NCBI GenBank assembly: GCA_017624855.1
Contig: JAGAMF010000010.1
Coordinates: forward strand, 1-64,000
From: Lachnospiraceae bacterium
GTDB taxonomy: Bacteria; Bacillota; Clostridia; Lachnospirales; Lachnospiraceae
Direction: 5' to 3'
DNA length: 64,000 nucleotides
Shown here in pieces: positions 1 through 9,240 of this stretch (positions are counted from its first letter, which is position 1; each line of letters begins with the position of its first letter). Below the pieces are notes generated by a model. The model did no database searches, had not been told where the DNA came from, and saw nothing but the letters and a program-made list of their open reading frames with translations. A program made the position numbers and the translations under genes.

Positions 1-866
1 TAAGCAGCTGAACGGTCCACCTTGGTACAGTCCTTACCGGAGAAAGCACCACCGCCGTGACGGGCATATCCGCCGTAGGTATCTACGATAATTTTACGAC
101 CGGTCAAACCTGAGTCACCGTTAGGTCCGCCGATTACAAAGCGTCCTGTGGGGTTGATAAAATACTTGGTATTTTCATCCAAAAGTTCCACGGGAAGTAC
201 CGGTTCAAACACATACTTTTTAATATCTTTGTGAATCTGTTCCTGTGTCACATCGGGATCGTGCTGAGTAGATAAAACTACCGCTTCCAATCTGATGGGC
301 TTGCCGTTTTCGTCATATTCTACAGAAACCTGACTCTTACCGTCGGGACGAAGATATTTTAAAGTTCCGTCCTTTCTTACTTTGGTAAGCTGTAAAGTCA
401 ACTTATGTGCCAAAGAAATAGGATAGGGCATATATTCTTCGGTTTCGTTCGTAGCATAACCAAACATCATACCCTGATCACCTGCACCGATTGCTTCAAT
501 CTGGTCATCGCTCATTTTATCTTCTTTTGCTTCAAGAGCCTTATCAACGCCCATGGCAATATCAGCAGACTGCTTGTCCAAGGATACCATTACCGCACAG
601 GTATTACCATCAAAACCATACTCGGAACGGTCATAGCCGATGTCTGTTACCGTCTTACGAACAATTGCGGGAATATCAATGTTAGCCTTGGTGGTAACCT
701 CACCCATAACCACTACAAAACCTGTATTTGTGCATGTCTCACAAGCAACACGGCTCATGGGATCCTGTTCCATTAACGCATCCAAAACCGCATCGGAAAT
801 TGCATCACAGATTTTATCGGGATGTCCTTCGGTAACGGATTCTGAAGTAAATAATCTTTTTTCCAT
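1..866 (-). CDS. metK: S-adenosylmethionine synthetase, 3' end cut by window edge
   Basis: Makes S-adenosylmethionine from ATP and methionine in the cytoplasm. Translating the minus strand from the ATG at 866 gives 288 codons that match MetK closely: VTEGHPDK near residue 11 (ATP/methionine site), the hexapeptide-type motif GAGDQG near residue 115, and GGGAFSGKD near the edge, which binds phosphate and Mg. The family is about 395 residues, so roughly 105 C-terminal residues lie outside the window. The start follows a GGAGGA ribosome site. A SAM-I riboswitch and terminator sit immediately upstream, so expression should fall when SAM is abundant. Identification is secure. Confidence 0.98.
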   Translation of the reverse strand, partial: MEKRLFTSESVTEGHPDKICDAISDAVLDALMEQDPMSRVACETCTNTGFVVVMGEVTTKANIDIPAIVRKTVTDIGYDRSEYGFDGNTCAVMVSLDKQSADIAMGVDKALEAKEDKMSDDQIEAIGAGDQGMMFGYATNETEEYMPYPISLAHKLTLQLTKVRKDGTLKYLRPDGKSQVSVEYDENGKPIRLEAVVLSTQHDPDVTQEQIHKDIKKYVFEPVLPVELLDENTKYFINPTGRFVIGGPNGDSGLTGRKIIVDTYGGYARHGGGAFSGKDCTKVDRSAA

Positions 867-950
867 TTTTCTGTCCTCCTCTTAAAAATAAATGATTGAA
901 TAAAAGTTCGAAACGAACATTTCTCATGTTATGAAATTGTCCCATAACAT

Positions 951-975
951 AAAAAAACCGCTTATCAATAAGCGG
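951..975 (-). terminator. Riboswitch-controlled intrinsic terminator of metK leader
   Basis: On the minus strand the 8-bp stem CCGCTTAT/ATAAGCGG with a TG loop is followed by seven T. It sits just downstream of the SAM-I aptamer and about 85 bases before the metK start, where a SAM-stabilised terminator is expected. Confidence 0.88.
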
Positions 976-1001
976 ACCTGACTTCACATACATATCAAAT
1001 C

Positions 1002-1120
1002 CTCTTATTGTTCGACGCATTGCGTAAGCAATGCCACTCGCTCAGGTAGGCACCTTCCTTCTTAAAAGGGGTTGCCGTGGCTTCATCGGTCCTCTGTACC
1101 TCCACCACTCTGAATAAGAG
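1002..1120 (-). ncRNA. SAM-I (S-box) riboswitch
   Basis: Read on the minus strand the segment opens with CTCTTATT and closes with AATAAGAG, forming P1. Inside are the S-box landmarks AGAGTGGTGGAGG, CCGATGAAGCC, CGGCAACC and AAGGTGCC in the right order. The element lies directly upstream of metK, a classic S-box target. SAM binding should favour the terminator at 951-975. Confidence 0.96.
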
Positions 1121-1128
1121 ACAACTTA

Positions 1129-1157
1129 ACCTTACAACGACACGACCAAAATGTCAA
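1129..1157 (-). promoter_or_regulatory. metK promoter
   Basis: Minus strand TTGACA, 17-base spacer, TAAGGT. The -35 is perfect and the -10 weak. It starts a transcript just upstream of the S-box aptamer. Confidence 0.6.
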
Positions 1158-1216
1158 GCAGTTTACATCATTTTACAAATTCTTCTTTTTTTCACATATT
1201 ACAATTCGTAGTTTCA

Positions 1217-1245
1217 TTGACTTTATAGCATTTTTTCCATATAAT
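1217..1245 (+). promoter_or_regulatory. Promoter of the HD-GYP gene
   Basis: TTGACT, 17-base spacer, TATAAT: a near-consensus sigma-A promoter. Its -10 box overlaps the ATG at 1244, which argues that translation begins at the GTG at 1280. Confidence 0.8.
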
Positions 1246-1279
1246 GATAAAAGAAGTTTATTTAGGAGGGAGGAACAGC

Positions 1280-2353
1280 GTGAGACGAGTCAGAACATCA
1301 GAACTGATTCCCGGCATGATTACAGCGGAAGATGTTTATAACTATACCGGACAACTGATACTCCCCAAAGGTCTTACTCTTACCGACAAAGCCATTACCC
1401 GTTTGGAATTTTATTCCATCCTCAGTGTGCGAATCAATGATTCCGCCGCTGAAGAATTGGAAGTTGCGGAAGACAACCGCTCCCATTCCGAACGCATTCG
1501 CGAAAGTGTGGAGTTCAAGAAATTCCAGGAAAGCTTTGACGAGAATTTACAGAGCTTCAAAGACTCCATCAATGACATTGTGGATTTGAATGCCAAAATC
1601 GATACGGACGCCATGTTAACCAACACACTGGCCATTCTCTCAGAAGCCACATCAAGCTACCATGCTTTTGATATGTTGCATAACATGCGCCAATATGACG
1701 ACTTGACTTTTGCGCACTCCATGAATGTTGCTTTGATTTGCAATATTTTTTCCCAGTGGCTCAAATGGCCCGAGCAGGAGCAGAACCTTCTGACCTTATG
1801 CGGTTTGTTGCATGACATTGGTAAGCTTAAAATTCCCGATTCCATCATCAAGAAGCCGGACCGTCTGACAGACGATGAATATAAAATCATCAAAACCCAT
1901 ACCGTGGAAGGATTTCACATTCTTAAGAGCAGAAACATTAATTCTCATATTATGAACTCTGCCCTTATGCACCATGAGAAATGCGACGGAACAGGTTATC
2001 CCTTAGGTTTATCGGCAGATAAAATCGACCGTTATGCCAAGGCCGTTGCCATAGCCGATGTATATGACGCTATGACTTCTGCCAGAATCTATCGCGGTCC
2101 GTTGTGTCCGTTCAGGGTAATCGAAATTTTCGAATCGGAAGGTTTGCAGAAATACGATCCCGAATATATTTTGGTATTCCTTGAAAACATCGTAAATACT
2201 TACATACACAATGAAGTTTTACTCAGCGATAACCGTGTTGCTTCCGTTGCTTTTATTAACAAACAGCAATTATCCAAACCCATTGTTAAATGCGGGGATG
2301 ACATTATTGATTTATCAAAAGAAGATGACCTGCATATAGATGCAATTTTATAA
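1280..2353 (+). CDS. HD-GYP domain protein, probable cyclic-di-GMP phosphodiesterase
   Basis: Predicted cytoplasmic enzyme of 357 residues that hydrolyses cyclic di-GMP. The C-terminal half is a full HD-GYP domain: HDIGK near residue 178, and HHEKCDGTGYP near residue 230, which carries the GYP signature. The N-terminal ~120 residues form a sensor-like region of unknown fold, and there is no transmembrane segment. The GTG start is chosen because an AGGAGG site precedes it by nine bases and because the earlier ATG at 1244 lies in the promoter -10 box. It is transcribed alone, between a strong promoter and a shared terminator. A GGDEF cyclase at 10175-11524 provides the opposing activity. The partner process (motility, adhesion) cannot be read from this window. 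Confidence 0.9.
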   Translation: MRRVRTSELIPGMITAEDVYNYTGQLILPKGLTLTDKAITRLEFYSILSVRINDSAAEELEVAEDNRSHSERIRESVEFKKFQESFDENLQSFKDSINDIVDLNAKIDTDAMLTNTLAILSEATSSYHAFDMLHNMRQYDDLTFAHSMNVALICNIFSQWLKWPEQEQNLLTLCGLLHDIGKLKIPDSIIKKPDRLTDDEYKIIKTHTVEGFHILKSRNINSHIMNSALMHHEKCDGTGYPLGLSADKIDRYAKAVAIADVYDAMTSARIYRGPLCPFRVIEIFESEGLQKYDPEYILVFLENIVNTYIHNEVLLSDNRVASVAFINKQQLSKPIVKCGDDIIDLSKEDDLHIDAIL

Positions 2354-2377
2354 GAAACGCTTTTATAGGCAATATAA

Positions 2378-2406
2378 AAAGGACATTTCACTACGAAATG
2401 TCCTTT
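2378..2406. terminator. Bidirectional terminator between HD-GYP gene and murA
   Basis: Perfect 12-bp inverted repeat AAAGGACATTTC / GAAATGTCCTTT with a 5-base loop and T-rich flanks on both strands, lying between two convergent genes. Confidence 0.9.
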
Positions 2407-2409
2407 CTT

Positions 2410-3702
2410 TTATGATACGCCGAATTCAATTCTTTTTAATTCTTTCTGGTCCCTAACCTTGGCAATCTGCGCTCCGAGATTCTTCAGTTTCTCAGGGAAG
2501 TCTTCATAACCTCTCTCAATGTATTTAATATCGTCTACCACGGTGAGAGACTCAGCTGCAAGACCCGCAAGCACCAACGCCGCACCGGCTCTTAAATCGG
2601 GAGCCGAAACATTTGCACCGCTATATCGGGGCACGCCTGTGATAATGGCAGTATTTCCTTCCACCTTAATGTCTGCACCCATTTTAATAAGTTCATCCAC
2701 ATATTTAAAGCGATTATCAAAAATACTTTCCGTCACGATACTGATGCCTTCCGACAAGCCTAGGATTACCGTAATCTGAGGCTGCATATCGGTAGGGAAG
2801 CCGGGATAAGGCAAGGTCTTAACCTGCGTATTGTTCAAACGCTTGGTTGCAACCACTCTTACCGCATCATCGGATTCTTCCACCTCACATCCGATTTCAA
2901 GAAGCTTAGCCGAAATACACTCTAAATGCTTGGGAATTACATTCTTAACGGTAATATCGCCCTTTGTAATGGCTGCCGCCATCATAAAAGTACCTGCTTC
3001 TATCTGGTCGGGAATAATTGCATATTCTGCTTTATGAAGCTTGGGAACTCCATTAATACGAATTACATCGGTTCCTGCGCCCTTAATATTGGCTCCCATA
3101 CAGTTAAGGAAATTGGCCAAATCTACAACATGAGGCTCTTTTGCCGCATTCTCAATCGTTGTTCTTCCTTCTGCCATTACTGCTGCCATCATTACATTGA
3201 TGGTCGCTCCGACAGACACCTTATCCATAAAAATATGACCGCCTTTTAATTTTGTTGCTTCTGCCACAACAAAACCATGCTCCACGCGAACATCCGCACC
3301 CAAAGCACGAAATCCTTTGATGTGCTGATCAATTGCTCTCGTTCCTAAATTACAGCCACCGGGAAGAGGCACTTCCGCATGTTTATATTTACCAAGCAAA
3401 GCCCCCAACAAATAGTAGGAAGCTCTGATCTTTTTGATATGTTCGTCATCAATCACAAGGTTATCAATCTTTGAACCGTTAATTTTAACCGTATGGCGAT
3501 CGGTTTTTACCACCATGGCACCAACACTTTCCATTGCCGCCATTAATACATTTGTATCTCGCACATCGGGAACGTTCTCTACCGTAACGGTTTCATCTGT
3601 CATGATTGCCGCAGCAAGGATTGCCAAAGCTGCGTTTTTCGCACCGCCAATCTCAACTTCTCCGACCAGAGGTACGCCACCTTTCATTGCGTACAGTTCC
3701 AT
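2410..3702 (-). CDS. murA: UDP-N-acetylglucosamine 1-carboxyvinyltransferase
   Basis: First committed step of peptidoglycan precursor synthesis: transfers enolpyruvate from PEP to UDP-GlcNAc in the cytoplasm. The product is 430 residues, normal for MurA. Visible landmarks are GGAKNA near residue 20 (catalytic Lys) and PGGCNLG with the active-site Cys near 116, the residue alkylated by fosfomycin. The start at 3702 is preferred over upstream in-frame codons because GAGGTG precedes it. It has its own promoter and shares a terminator with the convergent HD-GYP gene. Clostridia often carry two MurA paralogues; which one this is cannot be decided here. Confidence 0.96.
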   Translation of the reverse strand: MELYAMKGGVPLVGEVEIGGAKNAALAILAAAIMTDETVTVENVPDVRDTNVLMAAMESVGAMVVKTDRHTVKINGSKIDNLVIDDEHIKKIRASYYLLGALLGKYKHAEVPLPGGCNLGTRAIDQHIKGFRALGADVRVEHGFVVAEATKLKGGHIFMDKVSVGATINVMMAAVMAEGRTTIENAAKEPHVVDLANFLNCMGANIKGAGTDVIRINGVPKLHKAEYAIIPDQIEAGTFMMAAAITKGDITVKNVIPKHLECISAKLLEIGCEVEESDDAVRVVATKRLNNTQVKTLPYPGFPTDMQPQITVILGLSEGISIVTESIFDNRFKYVDELIKMGADIKVEGNTAIITGVPRYSGANVSAPDLRAGAALVLAGLAAESLTVVDDIKYIERGYEDFPEKLKNLGAQIAKVRDQKELKRIEFGVS

Positions 3703-3758
3703 AAAACACCTCAACTTATTAGGTTTTGTAAACCCATTAACCCAATCATGCTTAGTTT

Positions 3759-3787
3759 ATTATATACTAAAACCCGACTGTTGTAAA
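3759..3787 (-). promoter_or_regulatory. murA promoter
   Basis: Minus strand TTTACA, 17-base spacer, TATAAT, about 55 bases before the murA start. Confidence 0.75.
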
Positions 3788-3812
3788 CCTTTTCGGTTTG
3801 AATTCAGACTAC

Positions 3813-5381
3813 TTACAAATAATCCAGCGGGTTAACCTGCTTTCCGCCGATTAAAATTTCAAAATGCACATGAGGTCCGGAACTTACACCGGTATTACCG
3901 CTGAGTGCGATCTTATCGCCCTGCGAAACCGTCTGACCGGGAGATACAAGCACCTTGCTAAGGTGAGCATATCTGGTCTGTCGACCGTCAGGATGATTAA
4001 TATATACCACATAGCCGTATCCACTACCCCAACCGGCTTTGGCAACAGTACCACCGGAAGACGCATATACCGGAGTGCCCACAGGTGTAGCCCAGTCAAC
4101 ACCCTTATGATAGGTAGACGCACCTGCCGTAGGCGCACTTCTTCGACCGAAGCGTGAAGACAAACGGCCACCGGAAATAGGCTTCACATAAGTAGGCGGT
4201 ACAATGGTTCCTCTTTCCACAATTTTAGGTACCGCTTCCATAATAACTTCTTCTTTTACTATATTTCGTGCGATTTCGTCATCGTTTTCATAAGTAACAT
4301 CCGCAACCACTTCTCTAAAACCTGCGGAAGGCTCCTGCAAAGTTACCATCTGAGTTGTATACCATTCATCATTGGGGATATAAATAATCTCCGCCTCATA
4401 AATTTCTTTGTAATGTTCACGGTTTGTCCAGATTACGGAAAGTTCCGGTTCCGGCACAGTAATAATCAACTCATCACCAATGTTCAATGTAGAATTTACA
4501 TTGTCCAATATGTGACCGTTCATTTCTACAATGGTTTCCATGGGAATGCCCACTGTAATAGAAATTTCCGAAAGGGTATCACCGCTTTTTACTTCATATA
4601 TCTGCTGAACTTCCTGCTCTTCTGTCAGCAGGTTGATGGCTTCATCCAGAGTACTCAATTCTTCTTCCAGGATATAAGCTTCAACCACTTCAACCTCTTC
4701 CGAAAAAGCGATTTCTTTTATACCAAGTTCAAAATCGTCAAAATCCATGTACTCGGTAACTTTTTCCGGGTCCACTTCATGTGTTAATGCAGCACTCACT
4801 CCGGCCTCCGTATCCCAGCTCTGACGCTCGCTTCCGCTTCTGGTTACATTGGCTGTCAATACATTCAACTCACGATCCGGATTCAAATTCATTGCCAATT
4901 CGTACTGTCCTTCCGTATCATAAGTCGCAATTGTACGGGATAAAAGTTCGCTTACTTCTTCCGCGGTTCGTAAATTAACCGTTTGACTGTTAACTTTAAC
5001 TGTATAAGCGCGAATTAAAGTTTCTTTTTCATGCTCCGCCATTACAGCCTTAATATTCTCAGTTACAGTCTTTTTATCGTCACATTTACTCCAAAAGGTT
5101 TCTTCACCTTCTATTATAATTTCAGGCTCTTCCACAATGTACAAGCCCTCGGACTCAGATGCCAACTCCCGTCGCGCCTGACGAATACAATCTTCTATCA
5201 TATCCGTATTCGCCACATAACCAACCTTTTCTCCATACAAATAAACCGTAAAACGATTGTCACCCGTAGACTCGTAAAATTCGATACAAGGCAGGAAAAA
5301 GGCCGCAACAAACCATGCCCCCAATAATACCTTGAGCGCATGGATCTTTATTCTTTTATGAAAATGTGTAATGTATTTCAT
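3813..5381 (-). CDS. Cell-wall M23 endopeptidase with LysM and G5 domains
   Basis: Predicted exported murein hydrolase, 522 residues. In order: a short basic N-terminus, one hydrophobic segment at about residues 15-35 (signal peptide or anchor), an unassigned region, a LysM peptidoglycan-binding motif near 262-306 (VKSGDTLSEIS), a G5 domain near 330-400 and a C-terminal M23 domain. The zinc ligands of M23 are visible as HKGVD near 420 and HVHFE near 504, so it should be catalytically active. The ATG at 5381 is chosen because GGAG lies nine bases upstream. The architecture resembles clostridial LysM-G5-M23 proteins that cut peptide cross-links. Transcribed alone from its own promoter. Confidence 0.92.
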   Translation of the reverse strand: MKYITHFHKRIKIHALKVLLGAWFVAAFFLPCIEFYESTGDNRFTVYLYGEKVGYVANTDMIEDCIRQARRELASESEGLYIVEEPEIIIEGEETFWSKCDDKKTVTENIKAVMAEHEKETLIRAYTVKVNSQTVNLRTAEEVSELLSRTIATYDTEGQYELAMNLNPDRELNVLTANVTRSGSERQSWDTEAGVSAALTHEVDPEKVTEYMDFDDFELGIKEIAFSEEVEVVEAYILEEELSTLDEAINLLTEEQEVQQIYEVKSGDTLSEISITVGIPMETIVEMNGHILDNVNSTLNIGDELIITVPEPELSVIWTNREHYKEIYEAEIIYIPNDEWYTTQMVTLQEPSAGFREVVADVTYENDDEIARNIVKEEVIMEAVPKIVERGTIVPPTYVKPISGGRLSSRFGRRSAPTAGASTYHKGVDWATPVGTPVYASSGGTVAKAGWGSGYGYVVYINHPDGRQTRYAHLSKVLVSPGQTVSQGDKIALSGNTGVSSGPHVHFEILIGGKQVNPLDYL

Positions 5382-5455
5382 GGATTCATTCTCCGACAAA
5401 TTCAAATAACGAATAAAATCCGTCTTTTTCTACAAACTCCCCAATATAACACTTC

Positions 5456-5485
5456 ATTTTAACATCCAAATCTAAGCTGCGTCAA
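5456..5485 (-). promoter_or_regulatory. Promoter of the M23 peptidase gene
   Basis: Minus strand TTGACG, 18-base spacer, TAAAAT. Confidence 0.6.
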
Positions 5486-5509
5486 GTTAAGGTTTTTTAA
5501 TCCTTTTTC

Positions 5510-5538
5510 TTGACTACATTAAAAAAAGAGAGTATGTT
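5510..5538 (+). promoter_or_regulatory. Malic enzyme promoter
   Basis: TTGACT, 17-base spacer, TATGTT. It leaves an AT-rich untranslated leader of about 95 bases with no clear hairpin. Confidence 0.65.
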
Positions 5539-5641
5539 AAATATTGTTTTGTTTCTTTTATGTATTATATATTATTGATACATTCACGAAAAAGTCATTA
5601 ATTTTAAAATTTTATCAATATATTTTTGGAGGAAAAAACTA

Positions 5642-6817
5642 ATGAATTACGCAGAAGAATCACTCAAAAAGCACGGAGAATGGAAAGGAAAAATCGAAGT
5701 TGTAAGCCGCGTTCCGGTTTCTACCAAAGAAGACCTTTCCTTAGCATATACTCCCGGTGTTGCAGAGCCCTGCCTTGAAATCCAGAAGGATGTAGAAAAG
5801 AGCTATGACTACACTCGCCGTTGGAACACATGTCTCGTTGTAACCGACGGTACAGCGGTTCTCGGCTTAGGCGATATCGGTCCCGAAGCAGGTATGCCCG
5901 TTATGGAAGGCAAGTGTGTTCTTTTTAAATCTTTCGGTGATGTAGACGCATTCCCTCTTTGCATTAAGTCAAAAGATGTAGATGAAATCGTAAATACCGT
6001 TTATTTGATTTCAGGCTCTTGCGGCGGTGTAAACTTAGAGGATATTGCAGCTCCCCGTTGTTTCGAAATCGAGAAGAAGTTAAAAGAAAAATGTGATATT
6101 CCTATTTTCCATGACGACCAGCACGGAACTGCAATTATCACATTGGCAGGTCTGATTAACGCATTAAAGGTTGTAGGAAAGACAAAGGAAGAAATCAAGG
6201 TTGTTGTAAACGGTGCAGGTGCTGCCGCAACAGCAATTACCAAGTTGATTCTTTCATACGGTGTTAAAAATGTTATTATGTGCGACCGTACAGGTGCTGT
6301 ATACGAAGGTCGTAAAGAAGGCATGAATCCTTTTAAAGAAGAAATGGCTAAGATTACCAACTTAGAGAAGAAGTCCGGCTCTCTTGCCGATATGGTAGTA
6401 GGTGCCGATGTATTTATCGGTGTATCTGCTCCCGGCGCATTAACCACAGAAATGGTTAAGACCATGAACAAGGATTCCATCGTATTCGCATGTGCTAACC
6501 CCACACCTGAAATCTATCCCGATGAAGCAAAGGCAGGCGGAGCAAGAGTCGTTTCTACCGGTCGTAGCGACTTCCCCAACCAGATTAACAATGTACTTGC
6601 ATTCCCCGCATTGTTCCGTGGCGCATTTGATGTTCGTGCAAAAGACATCAATGAAGAAATGAAGATTGCTGCATCTCTTGCACTTGCAAACTTAATTTCT
6701 GATGATGAGTTAAACGAAGACTACATCATTCCCGCAGCTTTCGATCCCCGCGTAAAGGAAGCAGTTTCCAAAGCGGTAGCTCAGGCCGCAAGAGATTCAG
6801 GCGTTGCCCGCTTATAA
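5642..6817 (+). CDS. NAD(P)-dependent malic enzyme (malate dehydrogenase, decarboxylating)
   Basis: Interconverts malate and pyruvate plus CO2 with NAD(P). The protein is 391 residues, the short bacterial/archaeal form without a phosphotransacetylase domain. YTPGVAEPC near residue 36 holds the catalytic Tyr, GKCVLFKSFGDVDAFP near 90 holds the catalytic Lys, HDDQHGTA near 157 binds metal, and GAGAAA near 190 starts the nucleotide-binding domain. TTTTGGAGGAAAA precedes the ATG. It is monocistronic, between its own promoter and a terminator. Together with fumarase and fumarate reductase at 11.7-16.9 kb it could connect pyruvate to the C4-dicarboxylate branch. Cofactor preference cannot be settled by eye. 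Confidence 0.95.
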   Translation: MNYAEESLKKHGEWKGKIEVVSRVPVSTKEDLSLAYTPGVAEPCLEIQKDVEKSYDYTRRWNTCLVVTDGTAVLGLGDIGPEAGMPVMEGKCVLFKSFGDVDAFPLCIKSKDVDEIVNTVYLISGSCGGVNLEDIAAPRCFEIEKKLKEKCDIPIFHDDQHGTAIITLAGLINALKVVGKTKEEIKVVVNGAGAAATAITKLILSYGVKNVIMCDRTGAVYEGRKEGMNPFKEEMAKITNLEKKSGSLADMVVGADVFIGVSAPGALTTEMVKTMNKDSIVFACANPTPEIYPDEAKAGGARVVSTGRSDFPNQINNVLAFPALFRGAFDVRAKDINEEMKIAASLALANLISDDELNEDYIIPAAFDPRVKEAVSKAVAQAARDSGVARL

Positions 6818-6843
6818 TCTTCTATCATTACAATAATAACAAT

Positions 6844-6877
6844 AAAACGCTGTGGTTTAATAAAACCACAGCGTTTT
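6844..6877. terminator. Bidirectional terminator after malic enzyme
   Basis: Perfect 15-bp inverted repeat AAAACGCTGTGGTTT / AAACCACAGCGTTTT with a short AT loop and T-runs on either side, between convergent genes. Confidence 0.92.
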
Positions 6878-6910
6878 TATATTATCTTTTATAAATGTTC
6901 CAAACAACTT

Positions 6911-7513
6911 CTACTGCTCTCTGAAATAATCATATAAGCAGGAGAATGTTTCAATATTAGCATCATATACAGAATCTACTCCTGTAATGGTACCGGCATA
7001 ATATCCGTTCTCCATTTCAAAAACAGCTACCTGACCCTTAAATACATAGCCCTGCGCTTCCATCTCATAATAGTTTGCAGAATACTTTAAAATATCATCA
7101 TTGTCAAACTCTAATTCCTGCGGAACACCTTCTCCCATAGAAGCAGTAACACCATCCATGTAAAATTTTTGGAAGGATGCAAAATCACTATACGCATGGG
7201 ATTCTTTGGGGAATTTCTGCATCATTACGGTAAAAGTCATGTCCGAATTATCAAGTATGAGATGGTCACCGTTTCCCACTTCGGGATATATATTCCATCC
7301 GCCTTCAATCTCGGGAATACTCACAACATAACTCTCAAGCTCAGGCATGAATTCCTGTAACTCAATATCCGCTTCAACCACATCCTCGGAAACACTTTCG
7401 TCCGCTCCGGATACAACGCTTTCCGGCTCATCATCCGAAGCCGAAAGAGCACTACCGCAACCCATCATAAAAAATGTTGCAACCGTCAAAGTTACCAAAA
7501 TAATTTTTTTCAT
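6911..7513 (-). CDS. Predicted lipoprotein of unknown function
   Basis: 200-residue exported protein. The N-terminus is a lipoprotein signal: MKK, a hydrophobic stretch and the lipobox FMMGC with the lipidated Cys at about residue 19. An acidic linker rich in Asp, Glu and Ser follows, then a compact ~150-residue domain not assigned to a family. AAGGAG precedes the ATG. It lies downstream of the coiled-coil gene on the same strand, but a terminator hairpin (7552-7582) stands between them, so co-transcription would need readthrough. No function is proposed beyond a surface location. Confidence 0.82.
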   Translation of the reverse strand: MKKIILVTLTVATFFMMGCGSALSASDDEPESVVSGADESVSEDVVEADIELQEFMPELESYVVSIPEIEGGWNIYPEVGNGDHLILDNSDMTFTVMMQKFPKESHAYSDFASFQKFYMDGVTASMGEGVPQELEFDNDDILKYSANYYEMEAQGYVFKGQVAVFEMENGYYAGTITGVDSVYDANIETFSCLYDYFREQ

Positions 7514-7551
7514 CTTTTTCTCCTTTTACAATAAAACATCTTTTATTTTTC

Positions 7552-7582
7552 ATAAAAACAGGCCGATATCTCTATCGACCTG
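7552..7582 (-). terminator. Terminator of the coiled-coil gene
   Basis: Minus strand CAGGTCGATA / TATCGGCCTG (10 bp with one wobble pair), loop of four, then TTTTTATG. Confidence 0.8.
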
Positions 7583-7595
7583 CTATAGTAATTCT

Positions 7596-8771
7596 TTATA
7601 CAATTCCTAAAATCGAAAGAACGGTAAGTACAATGTTTGCCACACCCAAAATAATTGCAATAATCACCATGGTCTTGGTTGATTTCATCTTGGTGTACAA
7701 TTCCTGATTATGTTTTGTCAAACCTTCTGTCTGGTTCTTAAGTTCGTCAACCACAACAGCCTGCACATTACGATATACCTTAACATTCTCTTTATGTACA
7801 AAGTCATCGGACTGGCGGAACAACTCTTCCAAGGTTTTCTTATTTTCTTCTTCTCTTGCGATTCTTGCTTCTTCTCTCTGCTGTTCTTCCAGCTGTCTGC
7901 GCTGCTCTTCTTCTTCTTTGCGAAGTTCTTCTTCCGGTGAAGGCTTATGAATCGTATCCACCGTAGAACGAATATATTCCAAGTGATCCGCAATTTCACG
8001 ATTCTCGCGTCTTATTGTCAATAAAGCGTTATCAACCGATGTCTTAACAGATGACTTCAAATCCTCGGTAGAATGCTTTAAATCTTCCGTAGTCGCCTTA
8101 ATTTCCTCAGTAGAAATCTTCATATCTTCCGTAGAAATCATCACGCCCTGTACGGTTGAGCGCATCTGCTCCATGGATTCCTTCACTTCATCCGCAGAAG
8201 TTCTTACTTCCGCAACAGCAGTCTGCATACCTTCTACGGAATTCTTAACTTCCAAAGCTGAACTTGTAACATCATCCGCAGAAGTTCTTACCATATCGGA
8301 TGCATATCGAATTTCGTCAGCGGTTGTTTTAACATCTTCCGCAATCTGGCGAACAGCCGCAACCGAACCGGAAACCTCCTGTGTTGACTGCTTCATCTGA
8401 TCAACCGGAACCATCAATGCTCCGCTTACGGATTCATTTAATGCAGTACCTACGGTAGTATCCAAATTGCTTAACGCTTCATCCAAAGCCGCCATAATAG
8501 CACTGGATAAATCAGCAGCTACCGCGCCTGACTCTTCATCACTTTTATGTATTCCCTGAACCTTACTGATACTTTCATCTACCAGGGCGTAAATACGATC
8601 CGTAAGTTCTGAATTCTTATAATTCAGCTTACGCATATCCTGTAAAATGCCTTCATACGCCGCAACCTGCTCCTGAAGACGCTGCATCTCGGATGCTTCC
8701 GCCTGAGCGTTTGCTCTAATCATTTCCTGGGCATTATATTTCTGTGCTAACTTGTCCATAAAATTGTCCAT
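7596..8771 (-). CDS. Long coiled-coil protein with C-terminal membrane anchor, function unknown
   Basis: 391 residues. Nearly everything from about residue 15 to 330 looks helical and coiled-coil, with a strikingly repetitive middle (about 130-250) in which seven-residue units such as TSADEVK, STEDMKI and STEDLKS recur. A very charged Glu/Arg/Gln stretch follows near 270-320. The last ~25 residues are a single hydrophobic helix with almost nothing after it, as in a tail-anchored membrane protein. There is no signal peptide, so the coiled coil should face the cytoplasm. The repeats recall methyl-accepting signalling helices or phage tape-measure segments, but no hairpin-tip signature of a chemoreceptor is present. 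GGAGG precedes the ATG. Confidence 0.85.
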   Translation of the reverse strand: MDNFMDKLAQKYNAQEMIRANAQAEASEMQRLQEQVAAYEGILQDMRKLNYKNSELTDRIYALVDESISKVQGIHKSDEESGAVAADLSSAIMAALDEALSNLDTTVGTALNESVSGALMVPVDQMKQSTQEVSGSVAAVRQIAEDVKTTADEIRYASDMVRTSADDVTSSALEVKNSVEGMQTAVAEVRTSADEVKESMEQMRSTVQGVMISTEDMKISTEEIKATTEDLKHSTEDLKSSVKTSVDNALLTIRRENREIADHLEYIRSTVDTIHKPSPEEELRKEEEEQRRQLEEQQREEARIAREEENKKTLEELFRQSDDFVHKENVKVYRNVQAVVVDELKNQTEGLTKHNQELYTKMKSTKTMVIIAIILGVANIVLTVLSILGIV

Positions 8772-8829
8772 TGTTGTCCCTCCAACTACCCCATTCGTCC
8801 AAATAAATACGAATACATAGATTTAATAC

Positions 8830-8858
8830 ATTTTATCATTTTTTATTGCTTTTTACAA
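8830..8858 (-). promoter_or_regulatory. Promoter of the coiled-coil gene
   Basis: Minus strand TTGTAA, 17-base spacer, TAAAAT with an extended TG motif (TGATAAAAT). Confidence 0.7.
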
Positions 8859-9074
8859 CATGAAAGTGCTTAAACTTCCCTTTCACATTTAATAAATTTA
8901 GCAAACTTTCTTTAATATAAAACAAAAAATTGATTTACATAATTTATTTCTTTATTTTTAAAACTACTTTTACTTTACGTTCATTTTTTATTCATATTTA
9001 TTGTCTATACTAAATAACAGATAGAAAACAATCATTCAAGTGACATTTACATTGCTAACAATTTTTTTCATAAT

Positions 9075-9102
9075 GCCTCGGTGTTCAAACGAACATCGGG
9101 GC
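9075..9102. other. Strong hairpin in a 469-bp AT-rich gap
   Basis: The gap 8772-9240 is AT-rich and holds the two divergent promoters plus this 12-bp stem GCCTCGGTGTTC / GAACATCGGGGC (two wobble pairs, loop AAAC). No clean T-run follows on either strand, so it is not a textbook terminator. The stretch 8859-9070 shows nothing else I can support. Confidence 0.5.
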
Positions 9103-9126
9103 ACTCCTCATTTTATGGAGAAATTC

Positions 9127-9155
9127 TTGGATTATGTTTATTCTTTTGATATAAT
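9127..9155 (+). promoter_or_regulatory. Promoter of the 90-residue gene
   Basis: TTGGAT, 17-base spacer, TATAAT with extended TG (TGATATAAT). Confidence 0.75.
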
Positions 9156-9240
9156 GATGATTCGGATAACACTATAACAATTTGCCCCTTTTCGCATTAC
9201 TATAGCGATTCCATTAAATATAATCTGCCGAGGTGATACC

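Noticed and set aside
814-1020. 68-codon minus-strand frame upstream of metK
   Set aside because: It overlaps the end of the SAM-I aptamer, the terminator and the metK start; explained by the riboswitch.
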